Source: Gymnorhina tibicen (lineage: Eukaryota > Chordata > Aves > Passeriformes > Artamidae). From it: DNA of 64,000 nt. Below, piece after piece: positions 1-13,100 of the stretch. Below the pieces are notes generated by a model. The model searched no databases. It was given only the letters and a program-made list of their open reading frames with translations, and was not told the origin of the DNA. Numbering within the stretch: the first letter of the stretch is position 1; each line of letters starts with the position of its first letter. The stretch spans positions 496,853 through 560,852 of the forward strand of contig VXAZ01007860.1 of NCBI GenBank assembly GCA_013399875.1, read 5' to 3'. The translations under genes and the position numbers were made by a program.

Positions 1-3000
1 ACCAGATGGTACTTCAAACACATGGACACATAAAGAGCAGTAAGAGACCAGGCACAGAGATTACACAATCTTGCAAAAGCTGCCTCTGTCAAGGAACATG
101 ATAGTGGCAGGTAAAACTAGGAGACAGTGAGCATATAATAAAAGCTTAAAAAGACACAAGAGGGGAAAGCATACTCTGTGCAAGTGTAAGAAGCAATCAT
201 GAACATGACTGCAGCATCAGACTCTCCTGTTTTAAAGACTGATTTTTTTTTGAGTACAAACACAGACATCCTAGAGATATGGCTGAAGATTTAAGATTCT
301 CTAACACAGAGATTTTTGAAAGGTCAAAGGAAAAGCAGAAATAATTTCTGTCTTCTAACAGAAACTACTGAAATGGAAAAGGAAAAAAGAATAGGAACAT
401 TTTAGCTAGCATCACAGGCTGTAAAGCCAGAGAGATCTTTATCAGATACTGATAGAGAACACCTGCATAATTAGAAAATGCAAGAAGTCTTTCATAGTGA
501 AACTTGTTAGACACCCAGAGCTTTGATCCTGAGGACCTGGAAATGCTCTGCTACTATGAGAATAACAATTAAGTGCAAAAGCTTCTCAAGTGCTCCACAA
601 ATCAATTTAACCAAAACAATAAAACCGTGCTGGGTCTGAACCCAGGCAACCCACAACACATATTCAACTAATGCTGACACATTTTACAGCAATCTTAAGA
701 TTAGGCATATATGTTAAGTAAAGATGAAACTACCCACTAGGCTCTGGAGTCCATTCTGAACACGGCTGTGTAATGTCAGGCACATTCAATGTAACGTAAC
801 AGTGACCATGCTAAAAAAAAAAAGAATTTTTTGACATGGACTGCAAGATGAAACAACAAACAGAGGAGCACAATTTAATGATGTGTGATTTATAAAGCTG
901 GAAGCCAGAGATTAATGTAATGTATAATTCCTTTTAAAATACATATATTATCTGGTGACTTTACAATGACTTTCAAAAAAGAGATGTCTTGCAAGGAGAG
1001 TTTTGAACAGTAAGAAGCAAACCAAAGAGAATATAAGAAGGGAGGAAGCCCAAGATATGGAACAAAGTATGAGGAAGAATAAAATCCTGTATCATTAAGC
1101 CCATTTCAGTGACAAACGATGATGGTTCATAGACAAATATGTCAGTAGCAAGGGGCTGTCTTGGCAGAAAACCATACAACAAGAACTGCTTTGTTATGGA
1201 GCACCCCACTGCTGAGGTCCTCTCTCATGAAAAAGGCTCACGACACTATGGAATACAAATTAATTTTAAAAAGCTATGTCTCATTAAGTGCATAGCACAA
1301 GAGAGCACTTGCCAACCCACCCTATTCCATGTATCCTTGGAGGAACTGCATTCCTGTGCAGATGTAATGCTTCTATCTGTGTTTAAGAAGTATATAAGAC
1401 ATACTTAAGCCAGGACTCTATGGAGTTACATGGCTGTAATTTTCGTTTCTAGGGTTTGGGAACTAAAAAGATAAACATTTTTTTCCTTCTAATTTTGTCT
1501 CAAATTGAAAATACCTTTCCAATTTACAGCAGGGACTACCACGTACATAAACACAGTTAAACACATCAAATTCGAGACCAAAACTCTGACAGACCCTCAG
1601 GTCTAGCAGTATAATTGAATATCACTATGATTATACTGTCAGAGGCAAATGAACAGGCACTACACTTTTTTGACATTATTTATTGGCCACTCTTGAGAGG
1701 GAAAAGAAACGAACAATTATTTTAAAAAGCTATTATCTTTAAGTAGCACAGAATAAAGTACACTAGCTTTTCATACTTTAGTGTGGAATAGCAATAAAAC
1801 AAACAGTATAATTTTTTCATTGTCTCCTTCATTTCTCCTCAGTTCAGTTTTCTAAGGTTTATTTCAAAGAATTTATTAAAGAGGAGATAGAAAGTAAAGA
1901 ATGCCCTTGTTAGGCCTCTCCTGTAAAACACAGCTGCATGGTATTGCTGTTTCTTACGCAAACAATATTTACAACCTATCTATTAGAACTGGTGAAAGAA
2001 GAGGTGTTTCCCTCATCAGTTTTTGAACTAAAAACCATTGTTTCCAGCAGGTGGTAAGAACCTAACTCAGTAATTTTTGGCCTAACCTTCTAATTACACT
2101 AATGTGGCCAGTGCATCAGATAGTGGATATACAGCTGGTAGATTAAATACGGTGAATTTTTAAAGTTAAGGTTTCACCGAAGAGGTTTAGGTTTTCTTCT
2201 CCAGGTAACAGAAACTGCAGTTCTCAAGAGAATTACATTCTGAGATACTACATCCAAATGTACTCATGAAAAGCAGGATACTCTAAGGGGTCCTTGACCC
2301 CTGCCCATTCACATTCAGGACCTGGTCAGACTGTGCAGTGCCTGACCTGAGGCTGAACCATCCAGATTTCTTTTCCAGCAAAACCAAAACACTTCGGAGT
2401 GAAATGAGGAGAGCGCTGGTCATGAACAAGTCCAGGGTCACATCCCACCGTGGAATCAAGACACAGCCCAGTAAAGCCTGTTTGGACACAACCAGTTGCA
2501 AAATATTTTGCCACTTCCTTCTTCTTACAATTGCCATGTAACTCCCCTAGACTGTGTGGTACAATGGATATAGTTGGCTTTAAGCCTTATCCTTTAGCAG
2601 CTATGCCTTTGTGGAAGGTATGAGAAGTTAATATTACTGCAAGGTATAGGATTACTAATTACCATCTTCCTACATTTTGTATCTCTTGCCTCAGAACCAT
2701 ACTCCTTACATAGACTGCATTTGTTTCTGAAGCACCCTGAAATTCTTTCCTTTGCAAGATGCTAAGCAAAAAGCACTGTGATGGTACTGGATGGTAACAC
2801 TGTTGGAAGCAGCCCTGCATTAGTAAGATGGCAGATTACATGGACTACTCAATCTTTTCCATATCTGATTTCTATGAGTCAATGATTGTATTGTTCACTC
2901 CCTTCTGCACCAAGAGTCATCAAGTGACTGTTACTCAAATGTAGCTGAAAGGGCAGAAGTGGGGCTTGTCTTGAAATGAATGCTGTTTCTGTGCAGGTTA

Positions 3001-6000
3001 GGTATGCAGAAATTATTGGGAAGTGGAGAAGTTGTTGGGCTATCCCTTCATAAAGACCTAACTCTTCATCAGCCTGGCTCATGGTGTTCAGAGGCAGACG
3101 TCACTTGAAACTCAGTCATCTCACATGACAAAGCACCATGAGCTCCATCAAATAAGTGCTGCACAATAATGAATTCTTTTAGGCCTTTGCTTACATGAGA
3201 GAAGCAGAAAGTGTTCTCTTCTCTCACCAGGACAAGACTCTCAAGAGCGCCAACACTGAACTAGTTAGTTTTCTCTCCCTTTTTGCTGAAAATGTTCCTG
3301 TCCTCTGTGATGTGGAGTGAAGGGAGGTAGCACAGAAATATATCTGCATCAATTAGTGAGCTACACTAAGCCACAGACTGCCACAATATTCTAACAACCC
3401 AAGCTAACATATACCATTTTAAAGACAAAATACCAATGGGACTAGGACAAACCACTGCTTTCTCAAAAGCAAGCCATTCTCCCAAGAACTATATACCAAA
3501 AGAAGGTGCTCCAGATCACCAGTCAGCAGTTAGTGTGGCTGCGGATACAGTTTTGTTCCTGAGGAAGATTTTCTTCTTGCTGTGTCACTTCCTACTGCAG
3601 AGATCTGAGGACAGCACTTGTATGAATGTCACTGTATACAAATGCTGCAGATAACCAAAGCAGAAATCTAGCTGCTTTTGCAATCAATAAGCTTGGAGGA
3701 TCAATGAAATCTTCAATGAATCAATACTTCACCACTTTGTAGGGAAAGCTGTACCTTATGACTTGATCCAAAGCTCAATGGACTCAGTGTCCTTCCACCA
3801 TCTCTCTTCCCACTGTCTGCAGTGGGCTCTGAAGGAGATACATGACCCAGCCGTGAGGCTGAAAGATCCAAGACTCAACAAGACAAAAAGTGTCTCATCT
3901 CTCAGTGCCCCAGCTGAAGTGGCTGTCCCAAGCAGTACCAGGGACTAATGTTTTGTTGTTCTAGCCCTTGAAGGTCAGATTCATTCCGTTCTATTGAGTT
4001 TAAGCTAAACTAGTTACCTAGCAGCACCAAATGCCCCCTTCCACCTGGCATAACTGAACACATGGGCAGTAAAGCAGTCTCAAACCTCACCAGAACAGAA
4101 CTAGCAGGCAGAAGCGTGGCTCACCAGGGAATGCAGTGGGACAGCCTGTCAGCTATAAATCCTGATTTTCGATAAACACAGAGAGCTAGATTTTCAAAAA
4201 CCGCAGAAAGCCAGGCCTACATGATGGATTCAGGAGCTCTTCTGAGATCCTAAGGATGGCAGCACATCCCAGCAATGCCTCAATGGATAGGGCTCAGAGA
4301 TGCACTAATCTCCATCTCCCTCCCGCACTGAGTGAGTTTCTATTAGGAATCAATCTTGGGTGCCTGGAACAGAAAAAAAATTATGGCCGACTCTGGAAGG
4401 CTGAAATCTCCAGCCCTCAATTAATTCACACTTATCCATATGTAAATTCAGTGTGAATGCTCTCAGCACATTTTCCTCATTAGAATTCCACAAAAGTTTA
4501 GGAAAACAATTGTTTTAATAAGGAAAAAAATGTAGCTACAGTACTGAATTAAGTCTGTAAAGAGAGAAATCTTCAGCTTTGGTGTTTAATTTGCACATCA
4601 CTAAAAATCTACAGGGCAGCCCAAAGCCCAAATTATTTTCAACACATCTTAAAATATGTAAAAGGTAAGACTAGTCACTGATCAAGGAACAAAAATCTGA
4701 GTACAAAGGAAGAAACTCTTATTGAGCTGAATGCTCCCAGGCTAAGGCTGGCCCCTTTGCAGCACATGTGGAGGGACACATCTGAATTTGCAGTGGGATG
4801 GCCATGCCCTCCTCATGCAGTCTGGCACACACACACACTGCACTTGAGGGCCAGAGAGGGAGAGGAAAAGTCAGAAGCATCTTAGACCACTTATGAAATT
4901 CATGTCTCAAAGATACAGCTGCTACTTGATGCTGTGTGTATGAGCCATTACAAAAAACCCGAGGTATCTGCCCTTTATTGCAAAGGGGCTGTCACAGGTG
5001 AGGCACGTGACTTAAAATTTGTGATGGGATGCATTGGAAAAGCAGAATATGGAGAACGTAAAACTGCCTGCCTAACATATGTTCCTGGTGCAAAATATGT
5101 AGGATGCAATTTACTTCACATTAACAGTATCTGTTCTGTGAGATAATCTGATGCACCTCAGAATTCCAACTGAATGTTACAAACTATGTAGAATATTACA
5201 GATTTGATTTTTACCCACATATGAATCATGTACAGTCGCAGTTGACATTCCTCCCTCACCTCAAGCACCTGACAGGTTCCCAGGTTAGAAGTGGTCCGTG
5301 TAGGTTCCCTCAAATATGAACTGTAGAGAAGGAGTTCTCACCTTGAATCACCCTCTGGAAGTCTCTCTTACTGTCTCTATTCAGAGCTCAGAGGAAATGT
5401 TAGGACATGTGCTACAACAGGTAGTAAGACTACTTCAAATTAATACTAAGTTAATAAATGTAGACACAGTGGCTAGGACCTTTTCAAACCTAGATAATAG
5501 CTAATTTGGTCTGAATAGGAAAAAACTTCAATGAAAAACCCCAGCCAACACCACAGATCATTCTTCTGGAGAAAAAAAACCCATCCTCTATACTATAAGA
5601 GTACTTTTCTGCTAGGGAAGTTGATCTAGGAGAAATGCAAAGCACCTGAAAGAGAAATTCTAGATGCTTCCTTCTCTGTTGTTCCTTCTCTGGTTGGACT
5701 CCACTTAGTTAAAAAGCAAACAAAGTCATACTCACAGCTCCTATGCTATCCTTCAAGCCAATAAAAAGAAAGATGCCAGTTTGCACGGACTGTATCAGAT
5801 GATATACAAGCTAAGGATATCCTAGCAGGGGAATCCCAGAGCTCCACATTCCCTGTGAATGCAGATGTCACAATTCCACCTCACCCTTCTGGGTGTGCAA
5901 ACAGTGACCTCAGTACAACCTCCCTGAAATCAAAGGCTTTCCATGGGGTGACAGAACTGGTTCAAATTGCACACTTCGTGCTGTATGGTGCTCTATAAAT

Positions 6001-9000
6001 AAATCCTGCAGAGTCATATTTTAAGATTTCCACAACAAGCTTTGATTTAATACTACCCTGGTTTTGATCTGGGGCTGGTGGGAGGGAGGTCTATGAACCG
6101 TCCTTCAGCTTCACCCACAGTATCTTGCTACAGTTGCCTATAGATTTTAAAATCAGGAGGCACCACATGAGCAAAGGGTCATTGGCACGCACTGTAGCAG
6201 AAAACAGGAAATATAATTAAACAGAGAGCCATGAGGTAAGTTCTTTGGCAGGAGAAAGAGACCCTTGGGAAGAAAGTGGCAAGGGCAAAGCACTATGAAA
6301 TGGCAAAGTAACGTGGTTAAGGCAGGGAATGAAGCACAGGGGTAGAGATGAAGAAACAAGGGTGAGAGGAGCAGAAAAAGCAGCACAAAGAGGTACAGTG
6401 ACAATAAGAGAAAGAAGGCAAAGCATACAGAAGAGAAGAATGTATGTAAGGGAAAAAAACTCCCTTAGGAGTAGTATTACTCTTACGAGTAACAGTTATT
6501 TAGTAAGGGCAGAAGCCACATTGTTATACAACAGGATACACTTTTCTGTATAGGAAGAGTTTGTTTAAGCTTCTATGAAACCTCAAAAAAATCTGTGGGG
6601 GGAAAATAAAAAATTTAAAGTGAGTAACATCATATTTCTTTTGACTTTTAAATTGCTTTTTAGGTCATATTTCACCCTCCCCTCTCAACCTCCAAGTATT
6701 TTCCAGGATGGAATTTTCTTCTTCCCACTCCAGGATTTGGCGTGGGCAGAGCACTGCAGATGCTGCTGAACTCAGAAACCAAGAAATTGATTCATTTTTC
6801 CCTTGAATCTTGTGCTGTCATTTAGACTGGGAACAAGCAAATGTCAAAGGCTGCAAGTTAGAAACTTGCAGCCACAATTTTACACAGCCTGAACATTCGC
6901 TTTGTCCCAGAGTAACAGTGGTACCAGAGGGAGAGTAAAGTTCTGAATGCCTGCTAGATTGCTAAATAGCTAGGAATAATTTTTTTTCCTTCTGTTCCAT
7001 CAGACTTGTGCTCTAAAACATCTCTCAGTTTTGACTATGTGCAGAGGACAGGTTTTCTCTAAGGTAAGCCCAACAACCATTATTCAACTTCTCTGAACAA
7101 AAATCCTTACAATGAAGACAACCTCATCAAATCAATGAGCAAAGTCCTTCTGTCTCACTGATCATGTTCCACAAGTCCAGATTAATTTTTGAGTTTCCTT
7201 TAATTTCAGCCTCCAGTGCTGTACAGACCCACTGCTGGGTATCAATTCAGTACTCAGAAAGGATTCTCAGAACAAATCCTATGGAGTCATATGACATAAA
7301 AGAATGACTTAAGCTGCTCCCAGGATAATTGATACTATATTTTTTAAATCTGAGGCCACTTTCAGTAAGAAAGTTTCCTTCCCTACTTCATCTTAGACTT
7401 TAAAACAAACCAAAGTGCTAACATTTTAAAAGGTTAGACACATCTTTTACTCCCACCATTTCTTAATAAAACACCATTTGTGTGGGAAAACAGCTTAGTG
7501 CATGCTTTAAAAACCGGCAAACCATTAATTGATCCAACATGTTGGCACTTTTAGAGAAACTTACTAGAGAAGAACAAACTATGCTGCATCTTAAGTTTTA
7601 AAACAGCCTGAGCTTTACTTTGAGGGTGCATAAGTATGCCAAGCTCCTACTGCTTTATACTGCTTAGTATATAATCTGTGATACTTAAAGTAGCAAGAAG
7701 TATAATCTGAATACTGCTAAACCGTGGGCAGATTATAAAGCACAGTTTCAAGAAGCTCAAGAGGTTATGAGTTGCTTGTCTCACAAAACCAAAGGAAAAC
7801 ACTAAAAAACCCCCCATCTTCCACCAACCCTACCACAGAAACACTAATTTGCCCAATACAAATGGTTAATCTCTGAAACAGGCTGGACACAGAAGGTTCC
7901 AAAAGTCCTGCTTTTGCATCAGCAGTATTTTAGCACTATAGTTAGGCAATAAATTGCTTCTCAGCACATCCAAGCTAGCTAGTTTACTGTGGAAATTTTA
8001 CATGTCATTAGAATAACATCCTGTTTTGCTGCATTTCTGTTTCAGTTTACCCCAACTCTACTAAGATTCAACTGGCATGAAACAGCTGGGCATGATTAGT
8101 TACTGGATGGAAACCAAACTGAGATTTCACAATAGGTGGCATTTTATCTCCATGGCATAGGCAGCTGGTATAAAAGAGAAGTGACCCCTGGCAGAAAACA
8201 CTGTCCCTAAATATAAATCTGGTGAACTGTTTTTAAGACATTATTTCAGATCAAGCACTGGTACAAAAGCAGTGGGGTTTTTTTGTGGGCATAAGCCAAG
8301 GTTTAGGTTGTTTCAAATGACTGGATTTTGACTGGGTTCTAGTTGACAAACACATGTTGGGACCCAACCACCCATGTGCTGACACTGCAAGCACAAACTC
8401 CACCAGAACATTCACCTGGGAGAGTGAAACACTCCCCCCATCCCGGTCTTGGACAATGTATCTCATGTTCTCACCAAATCAGATACTCGACATTCCTACT
8501 CGATCTCTTTTACACTATCGCAGCCAAGACTGTGGACACTGTGTTCTCCACTTTATTGAACCTCCTGATAAGCCTGCACCACGACACAACTTCTCCTCTT
8601 CCGAAGCCCTCGATCACACTCGATCCCACACGGCACCTGCCAGAGGACTCTCAGGACACAACGAAACACCGGTGCCCCACAGTGGGGGCAGCGTCCCATT
8701 CCTCTGACTAGACCCAAACTTGACACGTCCCAAACTTTTCACCCCTGGAGCACTGGCGTGCACTGCTATGGAAATTCTAGCAGCACATCCATCCTTTGCC
8801 ATGGCAGCATGGAGAGGAGCTCCATGGCCTCCACGATGGACACCCACCACCCAGCGACGCCCACAGCCCATCCTGCTCCCTGTCAGGAGGTGCGAGGACA
8901 CCTTCCCGCAGTAGCTCCCACCCCAAGAATGCGGGACGGCAGAGCGGGCTGGAAAATGGGGTCTATCCATCTGCCCCCTGAGCACACCCCTGGGGGTGGC

Positions 9001-9009
9001 GCAGCTCAC
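1..9009 (-). other. RNF150: RNF150 intron 1 (partial, donor end)
   Basis: This is the beginning of the first intron of RNF150, read on the minus strand. It starts at the splice donor GTGAGC (9009-9004) directly after coding exon 1 and runs off the left edge of the window, so all later RNF150 exons (transmembrane and RING parts) lie outside. The stretch is AT-rich with short A and T runs. Short ORFs on both strands show no recognisable domain or codon bias and I take them as chance. No clear LINE or LTR was recognised. The last 700 bases before the exon are richer in G+C, where the CpG island begins to fade. Confidence 0.8.
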
Positions 9010-9469
9010 CTGCGTGGGGCATGGTGATGGTCTCGTTGGCGTTGCTGGAGCCCACGTTATAAATGACGACGGCAGAGGCGTTCTGGGCGGCGGCGTGGCG
9101 GATCTTGTCCTTGTAGGTGCAGTTTCCCCGCGGGATCAGGGCCACCCAGCTCTTGCCCGGCGCCGGGGCGTTGAAGCGGGTGCCGGGGTCGCAGGCGTAG
9201 CGGTCGGCGGGCGAGGCGGAGAGGGCCACCTGCCCGCGGGCGTCCTGCTTGGGCGACTGCTCGCCGTAGCGCCCGCACTCGCTCTTCTCGCTGCGGAGCT
9301 CGGCGCTGCCGGCCGCCGGGTCGGCGTAGGTGATGTTGACGAAGGCCGTGTACCACTCCTCCTTCTCGGCCACGGTGAAGTCCAGGCACAGCAGATGCAC
9401 GAAACAAAAGGACAGCAGCCATGTTGAGAGCGCCAGGCTGCGGCACGCTTGGATCACAGACATTGCCAT
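9010..9469 (-). CDS. RNF150: RNF150, RING finger protein 150, coding exon 1
   Basis: This exon encodes the N-terminal 153 residues plus one base of RNF150, a Goliath-family membrane protein with a luminal protease-associated (PA) domain and a cytosolic RING-H2 E3 ligase domain; the RING is encoded by exons outside the window. Visible are a hydrophobic signal-peptide-like segment (residues about 11-34, including STWLLSFCFVHLLCL), then EKEEWYTAFVNITY, the family motif ECGRYGE, and the first half of the PA domain with ALIPRGNCTYKDKI and ASAVVIYNVGS. N-glycosylation sequons fall at N45, N116, N130 and N145. The reading ends at MPHA, cut in phase 1 by the donor CAG/GTGAGC. Start choice: an in-frame ATG lies two codons upstream (9475), but the one at 9469 has A at -3 and G at +4 and matches the MAMS start I recall for mammalian RNF150. 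RNF130 was considered; its N-terminus differs. The head-to-head position with ZNF330 supports the identification. Confidence 0.93.
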
Positions 9470-9910
9470 CTTCATCTGCCGGCCCCCCCGCCCTCCCGCC
9501 CGGCCGCCGGCGGTCCGTGTGTGCGTGCGCGCCCCGAGCCGCCGCTCCGAGCGGGGCGGCGCTGCTCCCGCCGGCGCCGTGCGGGGACCAGCGAGCGAGC
9601 GGGCGGGGGAGGGGGCCCTCCCCTCTGCAGCCGCTGCCTAGTTCATGTCGGGGCCGTTTGATTTCCTCGGGCTGGCCTCGTCTCCGCCTTCCCCTCTCCC
9701 TCCTCCCTGCTGCCCCTTCCTCCCCTCCCTCGCCCTGCCCGCACAGCTGCCTCCCCCGCTGCTGGCAGCGCGGCCGGGGACGGCGCGGAGGGGGCGGCGC
9801 GGTGCGGGGGGAGTTCCAGACGCGCGCACGGCGGCGCGGTTCCTAGTGCGGACTCGGCCCCAGCCCGGCCCCACGGACGGACGCGCTGCCGGCGGAAGGG
9901 GTTCCCGGCG

Positions 9911-10075
9911 GAGGGGCTGCCCTCCCGGCCCCGCGGAGGGGCTCCCGGCACAGGGGGTTCCCGGTGGAGGGGCTGCGCTCTCCGGCCCCGCGGAGGGGTT
10001 TCCTGGCAGAGGGGGGCTCCCGGCGGAGGGAGTGCGCTGCCTGGCCCCGCGCAGGGGGCTCCCGGCGGAGGNGGA
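9911..10075. repeat. GC-rich minisatellite, about three copies of a 56-59 bp unit
   Basis: Three imperfect tandem copies are readable: 9911-9966 (56 bp), 9967-10025 (59 bp) and 10026 to about 10075 (partial). Each copy starts GAGGGG(C/A)(T/G)TGC or a close variant, carries a central GGCCCCGCGGAGGGG-like core and ends in CTCCCGGCGGAG-like sequence. A more diverged copy may precede them from about 9885. The single undetermined base of the window (N at 10072) lies in the last copy, so copy number may be wrong in the assembly. The array sits on the promoter side of the RNF150 CpG island. Confidence 0.8.
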
Positions 10076-10130
10076 GCGCAGTCTGGCACCTCGGAGCGCC
10101 CGCTTCAACTTCAGTTTTGCTCTGGTTTTC

Positions 10131-13100
10131 CCACTTTTCCTGACTGCTGCAGGAGACGCTAAGAAATTTGCAAATGTCAGTGTTACAGTGTAACGATGGC
10201 GCGCGGCTCAGAGGGGTGCTCGCTTGTACAGAGGTTTCTAAATACATACCGAATGCGTTTCCGGCTGTACTTTCCGGAATGGGAAGGACAGGCGCGTTTA
10301 CTAAAATCAGTTGTGACTGACAGGAGCACAGAAAGCCTCAAAGAACGATGGAGCTGCTCTCTGGAGGCAGTTAAACTATGTGTTTAATTTTGGTTCGGTG
10401 AAAGCCCAGACTTGGGGATTTTTAATGTATGAAACACCCCAGAAGAATTTTGGCCATGACTGACGCCTTTCAAAAGGATCAAAACCCAGCTGGACTCTAT
10501 GTCTGTCTATACTAGTGCAAATGATGGCCAAAATTCCACTTTTCTATCGCTATGTTCAGTAACAAAAGAATGTCTTACAAGATTTGTAGGTAGTATCTAT
10601 TTTAGCCCCTGTTAGTAAAACCTGCTGCTGGAAATACCATTCACTTTCATTCAATGAGTGCCTGAGTTTCTCACTCACGTCAGTATTTGCCTCTTTCCAG
10701 TTTATGTTCCTAGGTGCCCATGATCCAAGCAAACAAGCCTTAACCATGTTTTACACACACACATCCTGCCTCGAAAAAATTAATTCCCCAAAGCTGAGAA
10801 AAAGTGCATTTGGGAGAAAAATGAATAGGGGAATAAAATAGAGAAGTTTACAGGTAAATATGGTGATTTACTGTCAAGCAAGAGGAAAACGTTCCTTGAA
10901 AGCCCATTCTTGAAAAAGCAAAGTCAGCAAATGAGAAGAAAAAATTACCATGTAGAACTGACATTGAAAGGCAAAAGTAGATGGCAATCAACATTAATTA
11001 GAAAGTGTTGAGATTTCATCAGGGAAGCAAAAGCCCTCAGGGGAAAATCCATGCCTGGAAGGGCTATGGGCAATAAAACATTTATATATTTAGAAGTGTA
11101 AGGAGTATTACTAGAAGAGAAGGCTAAGAACTAGTATATATTATTAATAAATACTTCAGGATTGTATTTGGAAAGAAAGGGAGGACATGTTTGCTAGGTA
11201 ATGGACTCAGAAGAAGCATCTCCTAAGAACATATGAAAAAACAGCAGACCCAGGAAAATGGCACACGTACCAATACAATACCAGAAGAATGGGCAGGAGG
11301 ACTGAGAGAGTAACTATCTTTCTGACACTACCTCAAGTATATATTGGCATAACAGGAAAATCTTGAAAGATTTAGCTTTCAGTTTCGTGATAAGATCCAG
11401 AAAAACTAATTATGCTGACCAGTTAGTTACAGGCTGATTAGGCTGACATTAACCAACCCCAAGAAAAACGAGAGAGAAAAAAACCCAATGTATGGACAAA
11501 GTGTTTTTATGGGAAGTGGCCTGCCAAGCAGACATGATTCATGTTTTTGTGAGGAAGTTACCAATGTGGTTAGTAAAGTTATATAGCCACACCCATAACA
11601 GGTTTTTGAAAAGTGTGCTATTCAATGATACATGACATTCTCATTGCACTGTAACCTATTAGGAACCAGATAAGATCAACTTAGTTGAAACAGAATGTGC
11701 TTTAATAAAGCTTAATGTAAAAACACACTCCAGGTGACAAAGTGCCAGCCACTCTGGAGAAGTACTGGAGAGTGTGTGGTTTGCTCTGCACACAGGGAGG
11801 GGATTGGGGGTCAGAGTAGGAAAGAATTGTCCTATATTCCTAGGGAAAAAGGGCCTAAAGAGGATACAGCTATCCTTGAATGCTTCAGAGGAGCAACAAG
11901 TAAGAAATAGTAGATTTTTGCTCTGCTTGAAACAGTGAGACAAATATTGAAAGCTGTCCAGTTTTGGTATCTGCATTTTAAAAAAAAGATAGTGAAATGC
12001 TTCAGAAGGTTAAGAAAGAAACCCTAAAAATAATTTGAAGTAGTTTCTCTCCAGGGAGAGATTTCAGGTGCCCAATCTGTCCAGCTTTTCAAGAAAAGAG
12101 GTGATGTGATTACATTGTGTAAGTACCATCACAGGGATATAACAGCAGGTACTAATAGCCTCTTTAAGCTAGTGGCTAAAACATAACAGGAACCAAAGTT
12201 TAAACTAGACGGTGCAGCTCAGAGCAAAAGTAGCTGATTAGACAGTACTTGTCTACTGGAGAAAATTCAGAAATGAGACAGTCCTGGGAAGTGAAAGACA
12301 ATCTGCTCTTATATTCAAATTAAACAAACAAACACCGATTGAAAGCATGCTTCAAGTGCAAGATGTGAAATTCTTCACAATCTGTATAGTGATCGCTTCT
12401 CACATTGAAAATACTTCTGAATAAAGAGAACAGAATACTTGATTACTTTTGTTGCTGAAAGCTGAACTACAATTAACTAGGTCAGTGCTTTGCCTTAAAA
12501 TCACCCAGTGTGGTGTCATAGTTCATGGTGATTCTTCCCATGTTGTTTCTGTTCACGGAAATATCTGAGGTTCCCCAGAGCTCTGTTCTGGTCCTGGCAC
12601 AAGAACACCATGCTTTCAAGAACAGCTGTAAATATTTCTTCTCAGGCCAGCAAGACATTAGCCACCACCCTATCCTATGTTCTCTCCTTCAAAAAAACCC
12701 AAACCCATAGAAGCACACAAGGCATTGTCACAAATCTTGTTGCCTGAATTACAGTGAAAAGCACAATCTCTACTTTTATATGCTACTGAAAATAATTTTA
12801 CAGTATCAGTAGCACTGGGATGAGGGGTGTATTTCTGGATTTTGAATGTTAAGTATGATTTTAACAACATATTACAAATTCTCCTCCCTCTTTTCCATGT
12901 TTCTGAAGTGACAATAACTCCAGCTGAACTATACCTTGCAGAAAGCTACAAGACCATCATATTCAAACCTGAGTGTGTGAAATAGGGTTAATAAGTAGAA
13001 GAGAAGTGGCATGTGGGGAACTCCAGCTCCAGATTCTTGATGTATAGAAACTCAGAAGCTGGATTTAGGCAACAGCTAATGAGCAAAGGACACATTGAAA

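Larger units (their letters stand above)
9010..10130 (-). promoter_or_regulatory. RNF150: CpG island with RNF150 promoter and 5' UTR
   Basis: About 1.1 kb of very GC- and CpG-rich sequence covers RNF150 exon 1 and continues upstream of it, in sharp contrast to the AT-rich flanks. It includes GC-box-like runs (GGGCGG and its complement) between 9480 and 9860. No TATA box stands out, which fits a dispersed CpG-island promoter. The transcription start is not visible from sequence; it should lie upstream of 9475 on the minus strand, probably within 9480-9900. Long ORFs in this island on both strands are products of its base composition (few stop codons) and are not called. Confidence 0.85.

Noticed and set aside
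8996..9427. Plus-strand ORF opposite RNF150 exon 1
   Set aside because: It is the antisense shadow of the real exon, whose minus-strand protein shows clear family motifs.
9645..10193. Long plus-strand ORF (182 codons) and minus-strand ORFs in the RNF150 CpG island
   Set aside because: The protein is low-complexity Pro/Gly/Arg/Ala, overlaps the minisatellite and the N, and matches no family; open frames on several strands at once are expected in GC-rich DNA.
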